Part shown: piece by piece, positions 8,023 through 17,000 of the stretch
How the letters are laid out: each line of letters starts with the position of its first letter
Numbering within the stretch: the first letter of the stretch is position 1
NCBI RefSeq assembly: GCF_900109465.1
Contig: NZ_FOAZ01000007.1
Coordinates: 286,840-350,839 of the forward strand
DNA length: 64,000 nucleotides
Source: Streptacidiphilus jiangxiensis
GTDB lineage: Bacteria; Actinomycetota; Actinomycetes; Streptomycetales; Streptomycetaceae
Direction of reading: 5' to 3'
Translations under genes and position numbers: made by a program
Notes under the pieces: generated by a model
Databases searched by the model: none
Seen by the model: only the letters and a program-made list of their open reading frames with translations
What the model was told of the DNA's origin: nothing

Positions 8023-9867
8023 ATGCTCGATCTGGACCCTTCCTTTCGGGCCGTCCGGCGCGTGGACGGCTACCTGCCGCTGGAGGACTACGGCCTCGTC
8101 GGCGACGGCAGGACCGCGGCCCTGGTGGGCCTGGACGGTTCGGTCGACTGGCTCTGCCTGCCCCGTTTCGACTCCGAACCGCTGTTGTGCGCACTGCTCG
8201 ACCACGCTCGCGGCGGCTGCTTCACCATCGCCCCGGAGGGACTGACGGAGGCGCGTCAGCGCTACGTTCCGGACACCGCGGTCCTGGTCACCGAGATGCG
8301 CTGCCCGACCGGCGTCGTCCAGCTCACCGACGCACTGGCGGTGCGGTCCGGCGCGGATCTGGCCGACGACTCGCCACAGTCCCACGAGGAGCTCGTGCGC
8401 TCGGCCGTCGTCGTCGACGGCACCGTGGACCTGCGCGTCGATCTGGAGCCTCGCGGTGGGGCCGAGGTCGCCGTCCTGTTCAGCGGCCTCGAGATCCGTG
8501 CGGCCGGACGCCCGGACCTGCGCATCCACCTGCGTTCGGACCGCCCGCTCGACTCCCTGCACGGCGTCCATCACCTCGCGGCAGGCGAACGGCTGGACCT
8601 GGTGCTGTCCTGGGGCCGCTTCCACCGGCACCACCGGTTCGACGCGGCGGAGACGCTGCGGCAGACCGCAGGCGCGTGGCGCCGTTGGATGCGCCGCATG
8701 GAGTACGACGGCCCCGAGAGCGAGCTGGTGCGGCGCGCCGCGATCACACTCAAGCTCTGCGACGACTGGTGCGACGGCTCGCTGGTGGCGGCCCCCACCT
8801 CTTCGCTGCCCGCTCCCGTCGGCGGTGTACGCAACTGGGACTACCGCTACACCTGGGTCCGCGACGCCGCTTACGCCGTGTTCGCGATGCGCCGTGTCGG
8901 TTTCACGGGCGAGGCGGACGCCTTTCTCGGCTGGGTGCTGGACGCGTTCGAACACAGTCGGCATCCGAGAATCATGTACACGCTCGGCGGACTGCCGGTG
9001 CCGGACGAGGTCGAGGATGCCGCCCTGGAGGGCTACCGGCGCTCGGCGCCGGTCCGCTGGGGCAACGGGGCCGCCGACCAGCGGCAGCACGACGTCTACG
9101 GCGAGGTCATGGACTGCGCCTACAAGTGGCTGCTGGCCGGACACCAGTTGGAGCCGCCGTTCGCAGCCGGTCTGGCCGCGCTCGCCGACGCCGCGGCGAC
9201 CGCGTGGACACAACCGGATCAAGGAATCTGGGAGGTCCGCAGCGAGGGCCGGGTGTTCACCTACTCCGCGGCCATGTGCCAGGTGGCCCTCGACCGCGCC
9301 GCCGCGATCGGCGAACGGCTCGGCCTGCGGGGGCGCACCGGCGGATGGCGTGCTGCGGCCGAAGACCTGCGCCGACGGATCCTGGAGGGCTCTTGGGACG
9401 AGGACGCGCAGACCCTGAGTGAGCACCTGGACGGCGGTGGGAACCTGGACGCCAGCCTGCTCGCCCTCCCGCTGCGGCGTGTGGTTCCCGCCGACCATCC
9501 GCGCATGATCGCCACCACTGCGGCGGTCGGCGAGAGGCTCTCCGCGGGCTCGGGTCTGCTCTACCGATACCTGCACAAGGAGTCTCCCGACGGCCTGCCG
9601 GGTGACGAGGGCGCGTTCCTGTTGTGCAGCTTCTGGCTGGTGGACAACCTGGTCGGCCAGGGCCGGATCGAGGAGGCGCACGAGCTGTACGCGTCGCTGT
9701 GCGGCCGGGCGAGCCCGCTGGGGTTGCTGCCGGAGCAGATCGACCCGTCGACCGGCGCGTTCATCGGCAACTACCCCCAGGCGTTCAGCCACATCGGCGT
9801 CATCGCCAGCGGCGTCGCCCTGGCGCGCGCGACCGGATCCCCTGCAGGCGGACGCGGTACCGACTGA
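8023..9867 (+). CDS. GH15-family glycoside hydrolase (glucoamylase/trehalase-like)
   Basis: About 614 residues, usual for bacterial GH15. ATG 8023 is preferred over GTG 8014 because GGGAG lies about 8 bases upstream of it. The N-terminal domain has YLPLEDYGLVGDGRTAALV and GSVDWLCLPRFDSE. The (alpha/alpha)6 domain has NWDYRYTWVRDAAY, RHDVYGE-type QHDVYGEVMDCAYKW, IWEVRSE with the probable general acid Glu, and GLLPEQIDP with the probable general base Glu. It probably hydrolyses an alpha-glucan or trehalose in the cytoplasm, since no signal peptide is seen. In mycobacteria this subgroup includes a trehalase. Confidence 0.88.
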   Translation: MLDLDPSFRAVRRVDGYLPLEDYGLVGDGRTAALVGLDGSVDWLCLPRFDSEPLLCALLDHARGGCFTIAPEGLTEARQRYVPDTAVLVTEMRCPTGVVQLTDALAVRSGADLADDSPQSHEELVRSAVVVDGTVDLRVDLEPRGGAEVAVLFSGLEIRAAGRPDLRIHLRSDRPLDSLHGVHHLAAGERLDLVLSWGRFHRHHRFDAAETLRQTAGAWRRWMRRMEYDGPESELVRRAAITLKLCDDWCDGSLVAAPTSSLPAPVGGVRNWDYRYTWVRDAAYAVFAMRRVGFTGEADAFLGWVLDAFEHSRHPRIMYTLGGLPVPDEVEDAALEGYRRSAPVRWGNGAADQRQHDVYGEVMDCAYKWLLAGHQLEPPFAAGLAALADAAATAWTQPDQGIWEVRSEGRVFTYSAAMCQVALDRAAAIGERLGLRGRTGGWRAAAEDLRRRILEGSWDEDAQTLSEHLDGGGNLDASLLALPLRRVVPADHPRMIATTAAVGERLSAGSGLLYRYLHKESPDGLPGDEGAFLLCSFWLVDNLVGQGRIEEAHELYASLCGRASPLGLLPEQIDPSTGAFIGNYPQAFSHIGVIASGVALARATGSPAGGRGTD

Positions 9868-9901
9868 TCGCGGGGCCAGTCCCGGTGATGTGCCGGTTCG
9901 G

Positions 9902-11446
9902 TCATCGTGCTGCCGTGGCCGGCTGGGGAGTTCCGGTCGGGTTGCCCTGGGTGCGCAGGGGGTGGTTGGGCAGGGCGGTGGCGGCGAGGGCGCCCGCCAC
10001 ACACAGCACCGCTGCGACGACGCAGGCGGTGTGGAAGCCGTGCATGAAGGCGCCTTGAACCGCGGTCAGCAGGTCGCTCCGGTGGGTGGTTCGGGCGATG
10101 CCGAGGGCTGCGGCGACCGACTCGCGCGCTGAGGCCGGCTGTCCGAGCGGCAGGGCGGAGAAGGCCGAGCTGGTCAGGTGTGTGGCGTACAGCGAGGTGA
10201 AGATGCTGCCGAGGACCGCGACGCCGAGCGTGCCGCCGGTCTCCCTGGTCGCGTCGTTGACGGCGGATCCCAGCCCGGCCTTCGCCGCGGGCAGGACGCT
10301 GAGGATCGACTCGGTGGCCGGCGCCGTCGTCATGCCGAGGCCCAGGCCCATCAACACCATCTGGCCCACGATGCGCGGATAGGCGGTGAAGGTGGGGGAG
10401 AGGGCGATCCATCCGTAGGCCGCGGCCAGGAGCAGGAGTCCGGTCACCACCACGGCGCGGGTGCCGAGACGCGTGGCCAGGGCCACGCCCGCGACCGACC
10501 CGACGGCGATGGTCAGGGCGACGGGCAGGATGCGCACGCCCGTGGACAGCGCCCCGTAGTCGCGCACGAGCTGGAAGTACTGGGTGACCAGGAAGATGAA
10601 CCCGAACAGCGCGAAGAAGGCGACCGTCACCGAGGCGCTGGCGGCCGAGAACGCCGGGGTGCGGAACAGCCGGATGTCGATCATGGGCCGCTCGCGCCGC
10701 CGCTCGACCAGCAGGAAACCGGCCATGAGTGCGGCCGACGCGGCGAATCCGACGACGGTCTGCGGCGAGGCCCAGCCGTGCGAGGGCGCCTCGATGATCG
10801 TGTACACCAGCAAGCCCACTGCTGACGCCGAGCAGGCCAGCCCGGGCAGGTCCAGGCGTGCCTCGGCCGGGTTGCTGGACTCCGGCACCCACCGCCAGGC
10901 GGCGAGGAGGGCGATCAGGCTCACCGGCACCAGAGCCAGGAAGACCGATTTCCAGCCGAAGTGGGACAACAGCAGGCCGCCACAGACCGGACCGACCGCC
11001 ACGCCGAGGCCGGTGACCGCGCCCCAGAGGCCGATGGCGCGGGCGCGTTCGTGCCGCACGGGATAGGCGTTCGTGATGACGGACAGCGTGGTCGGAAAGA
11101 TGACGGCGGCGCAGGCTCCCATCGCGAACCGCAGCGCGATCAGGCCCTCGGGGCCGGTGACGAGGGCTGCTGCGGTGCTGGCGGCGGCGAAGCCGGCGAG
11201 CCCCAGCAGCAGGGCGGGCCGACGCCCGAATCGGTCCCCCAAGGAGCCGGCGATCAGGACCAATGTGGCGAACGACAGGTTGTAGCCGTCCACGATCCAC
11301 TGCAGATCGCGGGTGCCGGCGTGGAGTTCGCGCGAGATGGACGGCAGGGCGACGTTCACGATGGTGGTGTCGAGATTGATGGTGAAGGCGGCAAGGCAGG
11401 CCACCGCGAGCACCAGGGCCGGACGCGAGGTGGTAGAGGAGGGCAT
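9902..11446 (-). CDS. MFS drug exporter, DHA2 (14-helix, EmrB/QacA) type
   Basis: 514 residues from ATG 11446, chosen because GGAGG lies 5 bases upstream; in-frame starts further upstream would run into the regulator's control region. Signature segments are LDTTIVNVALPSI in helix 1, WIVDGYNLSFATLVLIAGSL and DRFGRR in loop 2-3. Fourteen hydrophobic segments fit the DHA2 family, which exports drugs or metabolites by proton antiport. It is divergent from a TetR-type regulator that probably represses it. It ends 34 bases from the convergent GH15 gene. Confidence 0.9.
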   Translation of the reverse strand: MPSSTTSRPALVLAVACLAAFTINLDTTIVNVALPSISRELHAGTRDLQWIVDGYNLSFATLVLIAGSLGDRFGRRPALLLGLAGFAAASTAAALVTGPEGLIALRFAMGACAAVIFPTTLSVITNAYPVRHERARAIGLWGAVTGLGVAVGPVCGGLLLSHFGWKSVFLALVPVSLIALLAAWRWVPESSNPAEARLDLPGLACSASAVGLLVYTIIEAPSHGWASPQTVVGFAASAALMAGFLLVERRRERPMIDIRLFRTPAFSAASASVTVAFFALFGFIFLVTQYFQLVRDYGALSTGVRILPVALTIAVGSVAGVALATRLGTRAVVVTGLLLLAAAYGWIALSPTFTAYPRIVGQMVLMGLGLGMTTAPATESILSVLPAAKAGLGSAVNDATRETGGTLGVAVLGSIFTSLYATHLTSSAFSALPLGQPASARESVAAALGIARTTHRSDLLTAVQGAFMHGFHTACVVAAVLCVAGALAATALPNHPLRTQGNPTGTPQPATAAR

Positions 11447-11465
11447 GAGTGCCTCCGCGGACATG

Positions 11466-11516
11466 TTGACACTGGCTAGATTGCTTACAATTCCACTCAA
11501 AGTAGACATCGTCAAG
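11466..11516. promoter_or_regulatory. divergent control region between MFS exporter and TetR-type gene
   Basis: The short intergenic region contains TTGACA (11466-11471) as a possible rightward -35 element and the interrupted palindrome ATTGCTTACAAT (11480-11491) as a candidate TetR operator. A convincing -10 box was not found at standard spacing, so the promoter assignment is weak. Confidence 0.35.
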
Positions 11517-11531
11517 ATGGGGCGGGATCCG

Positions 11532-12152
11532 ATGACCGTCAAGGAGAGCTACCACCACGGCAACCTGCGCCAAGCGCTGATCGACGCCGGCGTGGCCTTG
11601 GCCCGCGCCGGAGGTCCCGAGGCGATCGGACTGCGCGAGGCGAGCCGCCGGGCCGGTGTCTCCCACAACGCGGCCTACGGCCACTTCGCCGACCGCAGCT
11701 CCCTGGTCGCGGCGGTTGCCGACCGCTGCATGCAGGAGCTCGGCCTGCTCATGCGTCGGCGCACCCAGGGCATCGCCGAGTCCGATCCGGCGGCCGGCGC
11801 GGGGGCGAGACTGAACGCGCTGGGACGGGCCTACGTGGATTTCGCCCGCGACGAGCCCGGATGGTTCCGCACGGCGTTCGGTGCGCCTCCCGCGCACACG
11901 GCGCACGACCGGCTCGAAGCGGCGGCCTTGCCCGAGGGGCATCCCTTCCGCCAGCTCAACGACGCCCTCGACGACCTTGTCACCAGCGGGGTCCTCCCCT
12001 CCAGCCGCCGCCCCGGCGCCGAGTACGCGGCTTGGTCCGCCGTCCACGGCTTCGCCGGCCTCCTGCTCGATGGGCCCCTCCACGACATGCCGCCCTCGCA
12101 AGCGGACCAAGCCCTCACGGTCGTCCTCGACGTCGTCTCCCGCGGACTGTGA
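11532..12152 (+). CDS. TetR-family regulator
   Basis: About 206 residues from ATG 11532; an in-frame ATG at 11517 is an alternative and neither has a strong ribosome binding site. The N-terminal HTH is clear: YHHGNLRQALIDAGVALA, then GLREASRRAGVSHNAAYGHF and ADRSSL. The C-terminal part (FARDEPGWFRTAFGAP and later helices) fits the TetR_C ligand domain that follows this YHHGNLR type. It probably represses itself and the divergent DHA2 exporter and is released by the exported compound. Confidence 0.88.
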   Translation: MTVKESYHHGNLRQALIDAGVALARAGGPEAIGLREASRRAGVSHNAAYGHFADRSSLVAAVADRCMQELGLLMRRRTQGIAESDPAAGAGARLNALGRAYVDFARDEPGWFRTAFGAPPAHTAHDRLEAAALPEGHPFRQLNDALDDLVTSGVLPSSRRPGAEYAAWSAVHGFAGLLLDGPLHDMPPSQADQALTVVLDVVSRGL

Positions 12153-12485
12153 GGAGGTGGGCTCGAACGCCAGGAAGGACGACACGTCGCACGGGAGCCG
12201 GGCTGGGTCGGGGTGGAGTGAGGGATGGGGACCCCGGCCCAGCGACCGTCACGGCCGCACCATTCACCGCGACGTGGCCACGATGAATGCCGCGCGACGG
12301 CGTCGCCTGCCGCAACGACCGTGCATCCCTTTCCCTCGTGACCGTCCCGCTCGGCGCCCGTCGCCTTGCCTGCCTGCGCCCCGCCCCGCGCTGCTTATGC
12401 CAACGCCATTGACGTTCTGCGGTGGCCAGGCGTTGGATCGGGCCGAACCGCGGCCCAGTGGGGGCTTCGGGTGAGGAGAGACGGC
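12153..12485. other. 333-bp gap, no gene seen
   Basis: No frame on either strand combines a start, a ribosome binding site and coding-like sequence. AGGAGAG at its right end belongs to the next gene. Confidence 0.4.
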
Positions 12486-12995
12486 GTGGACCTGGGTTAC
12501 TGCCGAGAGGGCGGAGACGGCGACGATCTTGCGCGGCAGCTCGATGCCATCCGCGGCGCCGCGGTCCCGGCGGAGCGGATCTACGTGGACGCCAAGCCCG
12601 GTCACGGTGGTCAGCGGGATGGCTTCAACGCGCTGCTGCGGGCCGCGAAGCCGGGCGACCGCGTCACTCTGGCGAGGCTCGACCGTCTCGGATGCAGCCT
12701 GCGAGAGACGTTGAGCCTGGCCGGAGATCTCAGCGAGCGCGGGATCTTCCTGCGCACACTCGATCCCGCTCTCGCCCTGGACACGAGCGTTCCCGGACCT
12801 GCCACGGACATGGCCCTGGCCATGTTGGTGCGGCTTGCCACGCTGGGACGCGACTACCGATCGGAGCACGCCGCGACCGCCAGGGCCGCCCGACCGGCCC
12901 GCAGACCGGTGCGCGACCGCCGCGAGGTGCGGTCCGAACCGGTCCCTGCGGCAACCCTGCCTCGGGTGGGCGCTCTGCCGCCCCGACTTGTCTGA
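12486..12995 (+). CDS. serine-recombinase-like protein lacking the catalytic serine
   Basis: 169 residues from GTG 12486, with AGGAGAG 5-6 bases upstream. The resolvase N-terminal fold is recognisable: GYCREGGDGDDLARQLDAIR aligns with GYARVSTxxQxxxxQxxAL, then IYVDAKPG, and LARLDRLGCSLRETLSLAGD aligns with the KLDRLGRD region. The active-site Ser of RVS is Gly here and the second Arg of DRLGRD is Cys, so recombination activity should be lost. There is no recognisable DNA-binding domain of usual length, only a basic tail. The frame is intact and its codon use is normal, so it may have been kept for another role, such as DNA binding or dimerisation. Confidence 0.7.
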   Translation: MDLGYCREGGDGDDLARQLDAIRGAAVPAERIYVDAKPGHGGQRDGFNALLRAAKPGDRVTLARLDRLGCSLRETLSLAGDLSERGIFLRTLDPALALDTSVPGPATDMALAMLVRLATLGRDYRSEHAATARAARPARRPVRDRREVRSEPVPAATLPRVGALPPRLV

Positions 12996-13023
12996 GCGTC
13001 GAGCGCCCCCGGCGAGTCGTAGG

Positions 13024-13611
13024 TCAGTTGACTGGCTGCGGGCAGTCGAAGGTTCCGTCCGGCCCGAGGCAGGACTTGATGTCCGTGGAGCCGCCGTGGC
13101 CGTCGGGCACGAAGACCTCCGAGCCGTAGAAGCCGTAGGAGAACGTGATGGTCTCCTTGGGCACGCCGCCGTTGGCGCCTGACACGTCGTCCGAGATGAC
13201 GGTCGGACGGCCCAGGGTGATCTTCATCTCCGGCTGGTTGCTGCCCGCCCGGGTGAGAGTCAGCGCAAGGCCGTGCGTGAGCATCGGGGTCGCCGGGAAG
13301 AACATCGTTCGGCGCAGGAACCCGGAGTCGGCGTCGCCCGCGTACCGGACGATCGTGAGGTTGCCCGGCAGCGGCGACAACGTGCCCGAGCGCGCGGTCA
13401 CCGCTTCGCTGTAGGAGAGCACGGTCGTGGTGTGGATGGGACCATCCGGGAGCAGCAACTGCGCGTGCAGCGGCGCGGGCGTCGCGCGGGTCCCCGAGGC
13501 ATCGGCCGCCGCGCCGGTCGTGCCCGGCTGCGCGGCGACGAGCGCCAGCGCGCAGCCCAGTGCCGCGCCCAGACGGGGCAGTCGACGCAGCAGCTGACGG
13601 GGACGGGACAT
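13024..13611 (-). CDS. secreted protein with Hcp-like (T6SS tube) domain
   Basis: 195 residues from ATG 13611, with AGGAG 7 bases upstream. The N-terminus is a Sec signal: basic RPRQLLRRLPR, hydrophobic LGAALGCALALVAA, and small residues before a probable cleavage near GAAADA. The mature part ends with ITLGRPTVISDDVSGANGG, PKETITFSYGFYGSEVF. This matches the late strands of Hcp1-type proteins, where a short loop precedes the conserved ESVSLNFxKIE strand. Hcp forms the tube of type VI secretion in Gram-negatives; some actinomycetes have stand-alone secreted Hcp-like proteins of unknown function. Two Cys near the C-terminus could form a disulfide. Confidence 0.5.
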   Translation of the reverse strand: MSRPRQLLRRLPRLGAALGCALALVAAQPGTTGAAADASGTRATPAPLHAQLLLPDGPIHTTTVLSYSEAVTARSGTLSPLPGNLTIVRYAGDADSGFLRRTMFFPATPMLTHGLALTLTRAGSNQPEMKITLGRPTVISDDVSGANGGVPKETITFSYGFYGSEVFVPDGHGGSTDIKSCLGPDGTFDCPQPVN

Positions 13612-13819
13612 GGGCTTCTCCTGCCTGAGGGTCGGGTCCGTTCGCGCTCAGGATGCGCGGCCCCGGCCCGGCGGTGCCCGCAATCAGCCGGACGAGGTCG
13701 TGTCACTGCCCGCGCCACGTCCACGTTCCTGCGGGACTCGAGCTCGCCGGTGCCGTCCTGTGCAAGGAGCACCGGCGAGGGCTCGACTGCGTGCGACGTG
13801 CGGTTGACGGCCGGCTCCG

Positions 13820-14044
13820 TCAGCCGTCAGCGCCGTTCCCGACCGGCTGATCGGTCGCGCGGTCGCGCAGGGAGCGCGGGGTCATGTCCGTCCAGACTTC
13901 CTCGATGTGGGCGAGGCACTCCTCGTGGGAGCCGCGAAAGCCCGTCGCGGACCAGCCCGCCGGAAGGGCCGGGCCCCCGTCCTCCCACAGTGAGTACTGT
14001 TCTTCGTCGTTGACGACGACCATGTGGATGCGTTCGGTGGTCAT
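13820..14044 (-). CDS. MbtH-family NRPS chaperone
   Basis: 74 residues from ATG 14044, overlapping the stop of the NRPS-MFS gene by ATGA. Family hallmarks are all present: [21 protein letters not shown], the strictly conserved Ser and Cys-Leu in [17 protein letters not shown], and SLR at the end. MbtH proteins bind the adenylation domain and are needed for its folding or activity. As the last gene of the leftward NRPS operon it presumably serves one or more of the four A domains in the cluster. The C-terminal [14 protein letters not shown] tail is ordinary. Confidence 0.95.
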   Translation of the reverse strand: MTTERIHMVVVNDEEQYSLWEDGGPALPAGWSATGFRGSHEECLAHIEEVWTDMTPRSLRDRATDQPVGNGADG

Positions 14045-17000
14045 CTGTGTTGCAGCTCCTTGTCCGTCGGGTGAGTGGGGCGGTGCGGTCCGCTGGGTCC
14101 GGACCGTTGGGTCCGGTCGTGGTCGCGGTCCGCGAGGATCTGAAGGCCGAGAAGGTCGTCGGGTGGGGCATCCGGCACGGTTGCGTCGAAGCGGCGCAGC
14201 GTCGGCAGGCGCAGCGAGACGGTGACGACGGCGAGCATCGCCAGCGCGAACAGCACGTAGAGCAGGGCCGTTCCGCGTCCCGGGCCCGTGCCGAGGACGC
14301 GTCCCACCGAGTCGGCGAGGGCTCCGTGCCGGGTGAGCAACGGGTTGAGGAGCCCGGTGCCGAGCGGTGCCACGACGCCGAAGGCGAGCGGCAGCGTGGA
14401 CCACGAGATGACCGTGTTCAGGGCGAACACCCGGCCGTGGAAGCGCTGGGCGACCTTCACCTGCACGGTGGTGAAGTAGATGCCGTTCATGATGCCGAGC
14501 GAAAGGCACATGGCGAACGCGCCGACGGCCACCGTCCAGACCTGGGCGCTCAGTCCCGGGACGGCGGAGACGCAGGCCAGGGCGAGGGCCGAGAGCAGCA
14601 CGCCGCGCATCCGCTGGTGGCGGGGGCCTCCCCAGAAGCCCATCACCAGGCCGCCGGCGACCGCGCCCAGGCCCGCGCACAGGGAGACCCGCCCGGCGTC
14701 GGCGAGGTGACCGAAGCTCAGGGTGAGCGGGGTCAGCAGCAGGAACAGCGGGGACAGGAAGATGTTGAGCACCGCGAAGAACAGGAGCATGGACCGCAGT
14801 CCCCGGTTGCCCCAGGAGTGGCGCAGCCCCTGCCTGATCTCCTCGCCCAGGGACTCGCGACGGCGCCACGGGAGGGTGTTCGGGAAGCGCACGGCCGCGG
14901 TGACCGCGACCGCCAGGGCGTAGCTGGTGACGTCGAGGGCCAGGATCCCGTCGAGGCCGATCAGCGCGAGCAGTCCCGTGGCCAGCACGGGGGCGAGTAC
15001 GGACGAGGTGCCGCCGACGACCTGGAGGAGGCCGTTGGCGTGGCCGAGGTACTGCTTGGGGACCAGCTGCGGGATGGATGAGCCGTAGGCCAGCCGCTGG
15101 AAGGTGAGCGCCACGGACAGGACCATGGCGAAGGCGTAGATGGCGCCGACCGTGAGATGTCCGGTCGCGGCTGCGAGGGCGAAGAGGCCCTGGACGCCCC
15201 CGGCGGCGAGGTCTCCGGCCAGCATGACCCGCCTGCGGTCGGCGCGGTCGACGACGGCGCCGGCGATCGGCGCGATGAGCAGGCCGGGGATCAGGCTGAG
15301 GACGGTCAACAGGGCGAACCGTGCGACCGATCCGGTGTGCAGGTAGATCCACAGTGGGACGGCGAACTCGGTGAGGGCGGAGCCGAGCAGCGAGAGGGAC
15401 TGGCCCCCCGCGACGGCGAGGAAGCGTCGCATGTCCGGCGGCGTCCCGGTTCGGGCCCGGTCCTCGCCCGCGGCGTCGTCCGCGCCCTCGGCGACCGCCC
15501 GGCCTCCCGCGCCGGCACCCGAACCGGCACCCGAACCGGCACTGGCACCCGCGCCGGTACCCGCACCCGCACCCGCACCGGTATCGGCGCGGGTGCCAGT
15601 GGCGTCGGTGTCCTCGCCGGCGGTCCCGCGCGGATCCGGCTTCGCGCCGGCCGGCGACCGGGACGACTCCGCCTGAAGCCACCACGTGCGCTCCCCGGCG
15701 GAGCCGCGCAGCCGATCCCCGGCCCCCTCGGCCAGGGCGACGTGCACGCCGGTGACGATCGCGGCGACCTCTGCGGCGCGGTACTTGAGGAAGAAGTGCC
15801 CCGCCTCGTCCAACACGACCAGCGCCGCACGGGGGCTGAGGAAGTGCCACTCGCGGAAGCGCTCGTCGGCGTACTCGGTGGCGGGGTCGCGATCGCCGAC
15901 GACGGAGACGACCGGCGCGGCGATCGGCGTGACGCGCCGGTGGAGCAGCTCGGTGAAGCGCTGCTCGGCGTCCTCGCTGTCCCGGCGCATGGTGCGCACG
16001 ATCCGGTGGGCCTGCTCCTGGTCGAGGTCGCCGAGCTCCAGTCCGAGCCCGCGCAGCCAGTTCTCGTAGACGCGGTTGCCGGTCAGCACGTCGCGCCGCG
16101 CCGCCGCGGCGAGCCAGCGCACCGCGCGGCTGCGTGGGCGGGCGAAGGGAAAGATCCCGCCGACGTAGACGGCCTCCAGGCCACGTCCGGCCGCCTCCAG
16201 ACGGCGGGCCAGCTCCACGGCCACGGCACTGCCGATCGCGCAGTGCCCGTAGAGGGCGAGCGGTCCGGTCACCCGGTCGAGGATCTCCGCCGTGCAGCGG
16301 TCGACCAGTTCGTCGAAGGGCAGCGGCTCCTCGTCGCGGCCGACGTCGTGGCCGGGCATCTGCAGGGCCAGCAGCCGGCAGTCGTCCGGGAGGGCGTCGG
16401 CCACGGGCTGGTAGACCACGGCGCTGCCTCCGCCGAAGGGGGCGCACACCAGGGTCAGTCGTGGGGTGGCACTGACGGAGTTGCGGCGGGTGAGGTCGTG
16501 CAGCAGCGGCGTCGGGCCGCGCTCCGCGGTGGGAGTGCCTGCCAGGTCGGCGAGTTCGCGGACGGTGGGGTTCTGGAAGAGGTCCAGCACGCTGATCCCG
16601 GCCCCGAGGGCCGTGCGCAGCCGGGCGACGACCTGGGTGGCCAGCAGGGAATGGCCGCCGAGGTCGAAGAAGTCGTCGTCCAGGCCCACCTCCGGCACGT
16701 CCAGGACGTCGCACCAGACGCGGGCGATGTCCTGCTGGACGCCGGGGGCGGGGGGCTCGCCGGACCCGGTCGCGCGCGTCGGCGTGGGGGCCGGCAGGGC
16801 GGAGCGGTCGAGTTTGCCGCTCGGCGTGAGCGGCAGTCGGTCCAGCAGCACGTAGGCGGCGGGCACGAACAGGTCGGGCAGTGTGGCCTTCAGGGCGGCG
16901 CGCAGGAGGGCCGGTTCCGGGGCGGTGTCGGCGGCCTCGGTGGCCGTCACGTAGGCCACGAGTCGTTTGTCGCCGGGGCGGTCCTCGCGGACGACGACCG

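Noticed and set aside
7873-10002. 709-codon leftward frame opposite the GH15 gene
   Set aside because: Composition is His/Val/Gln/Arg-rich without motifs; GH15 on the plus strand is clear.
15505-15600. CRISPR-like repetition
   Set aside because: Units are short, contiguous, in frame and encode a Gly/Ala linker; there are no spacers.
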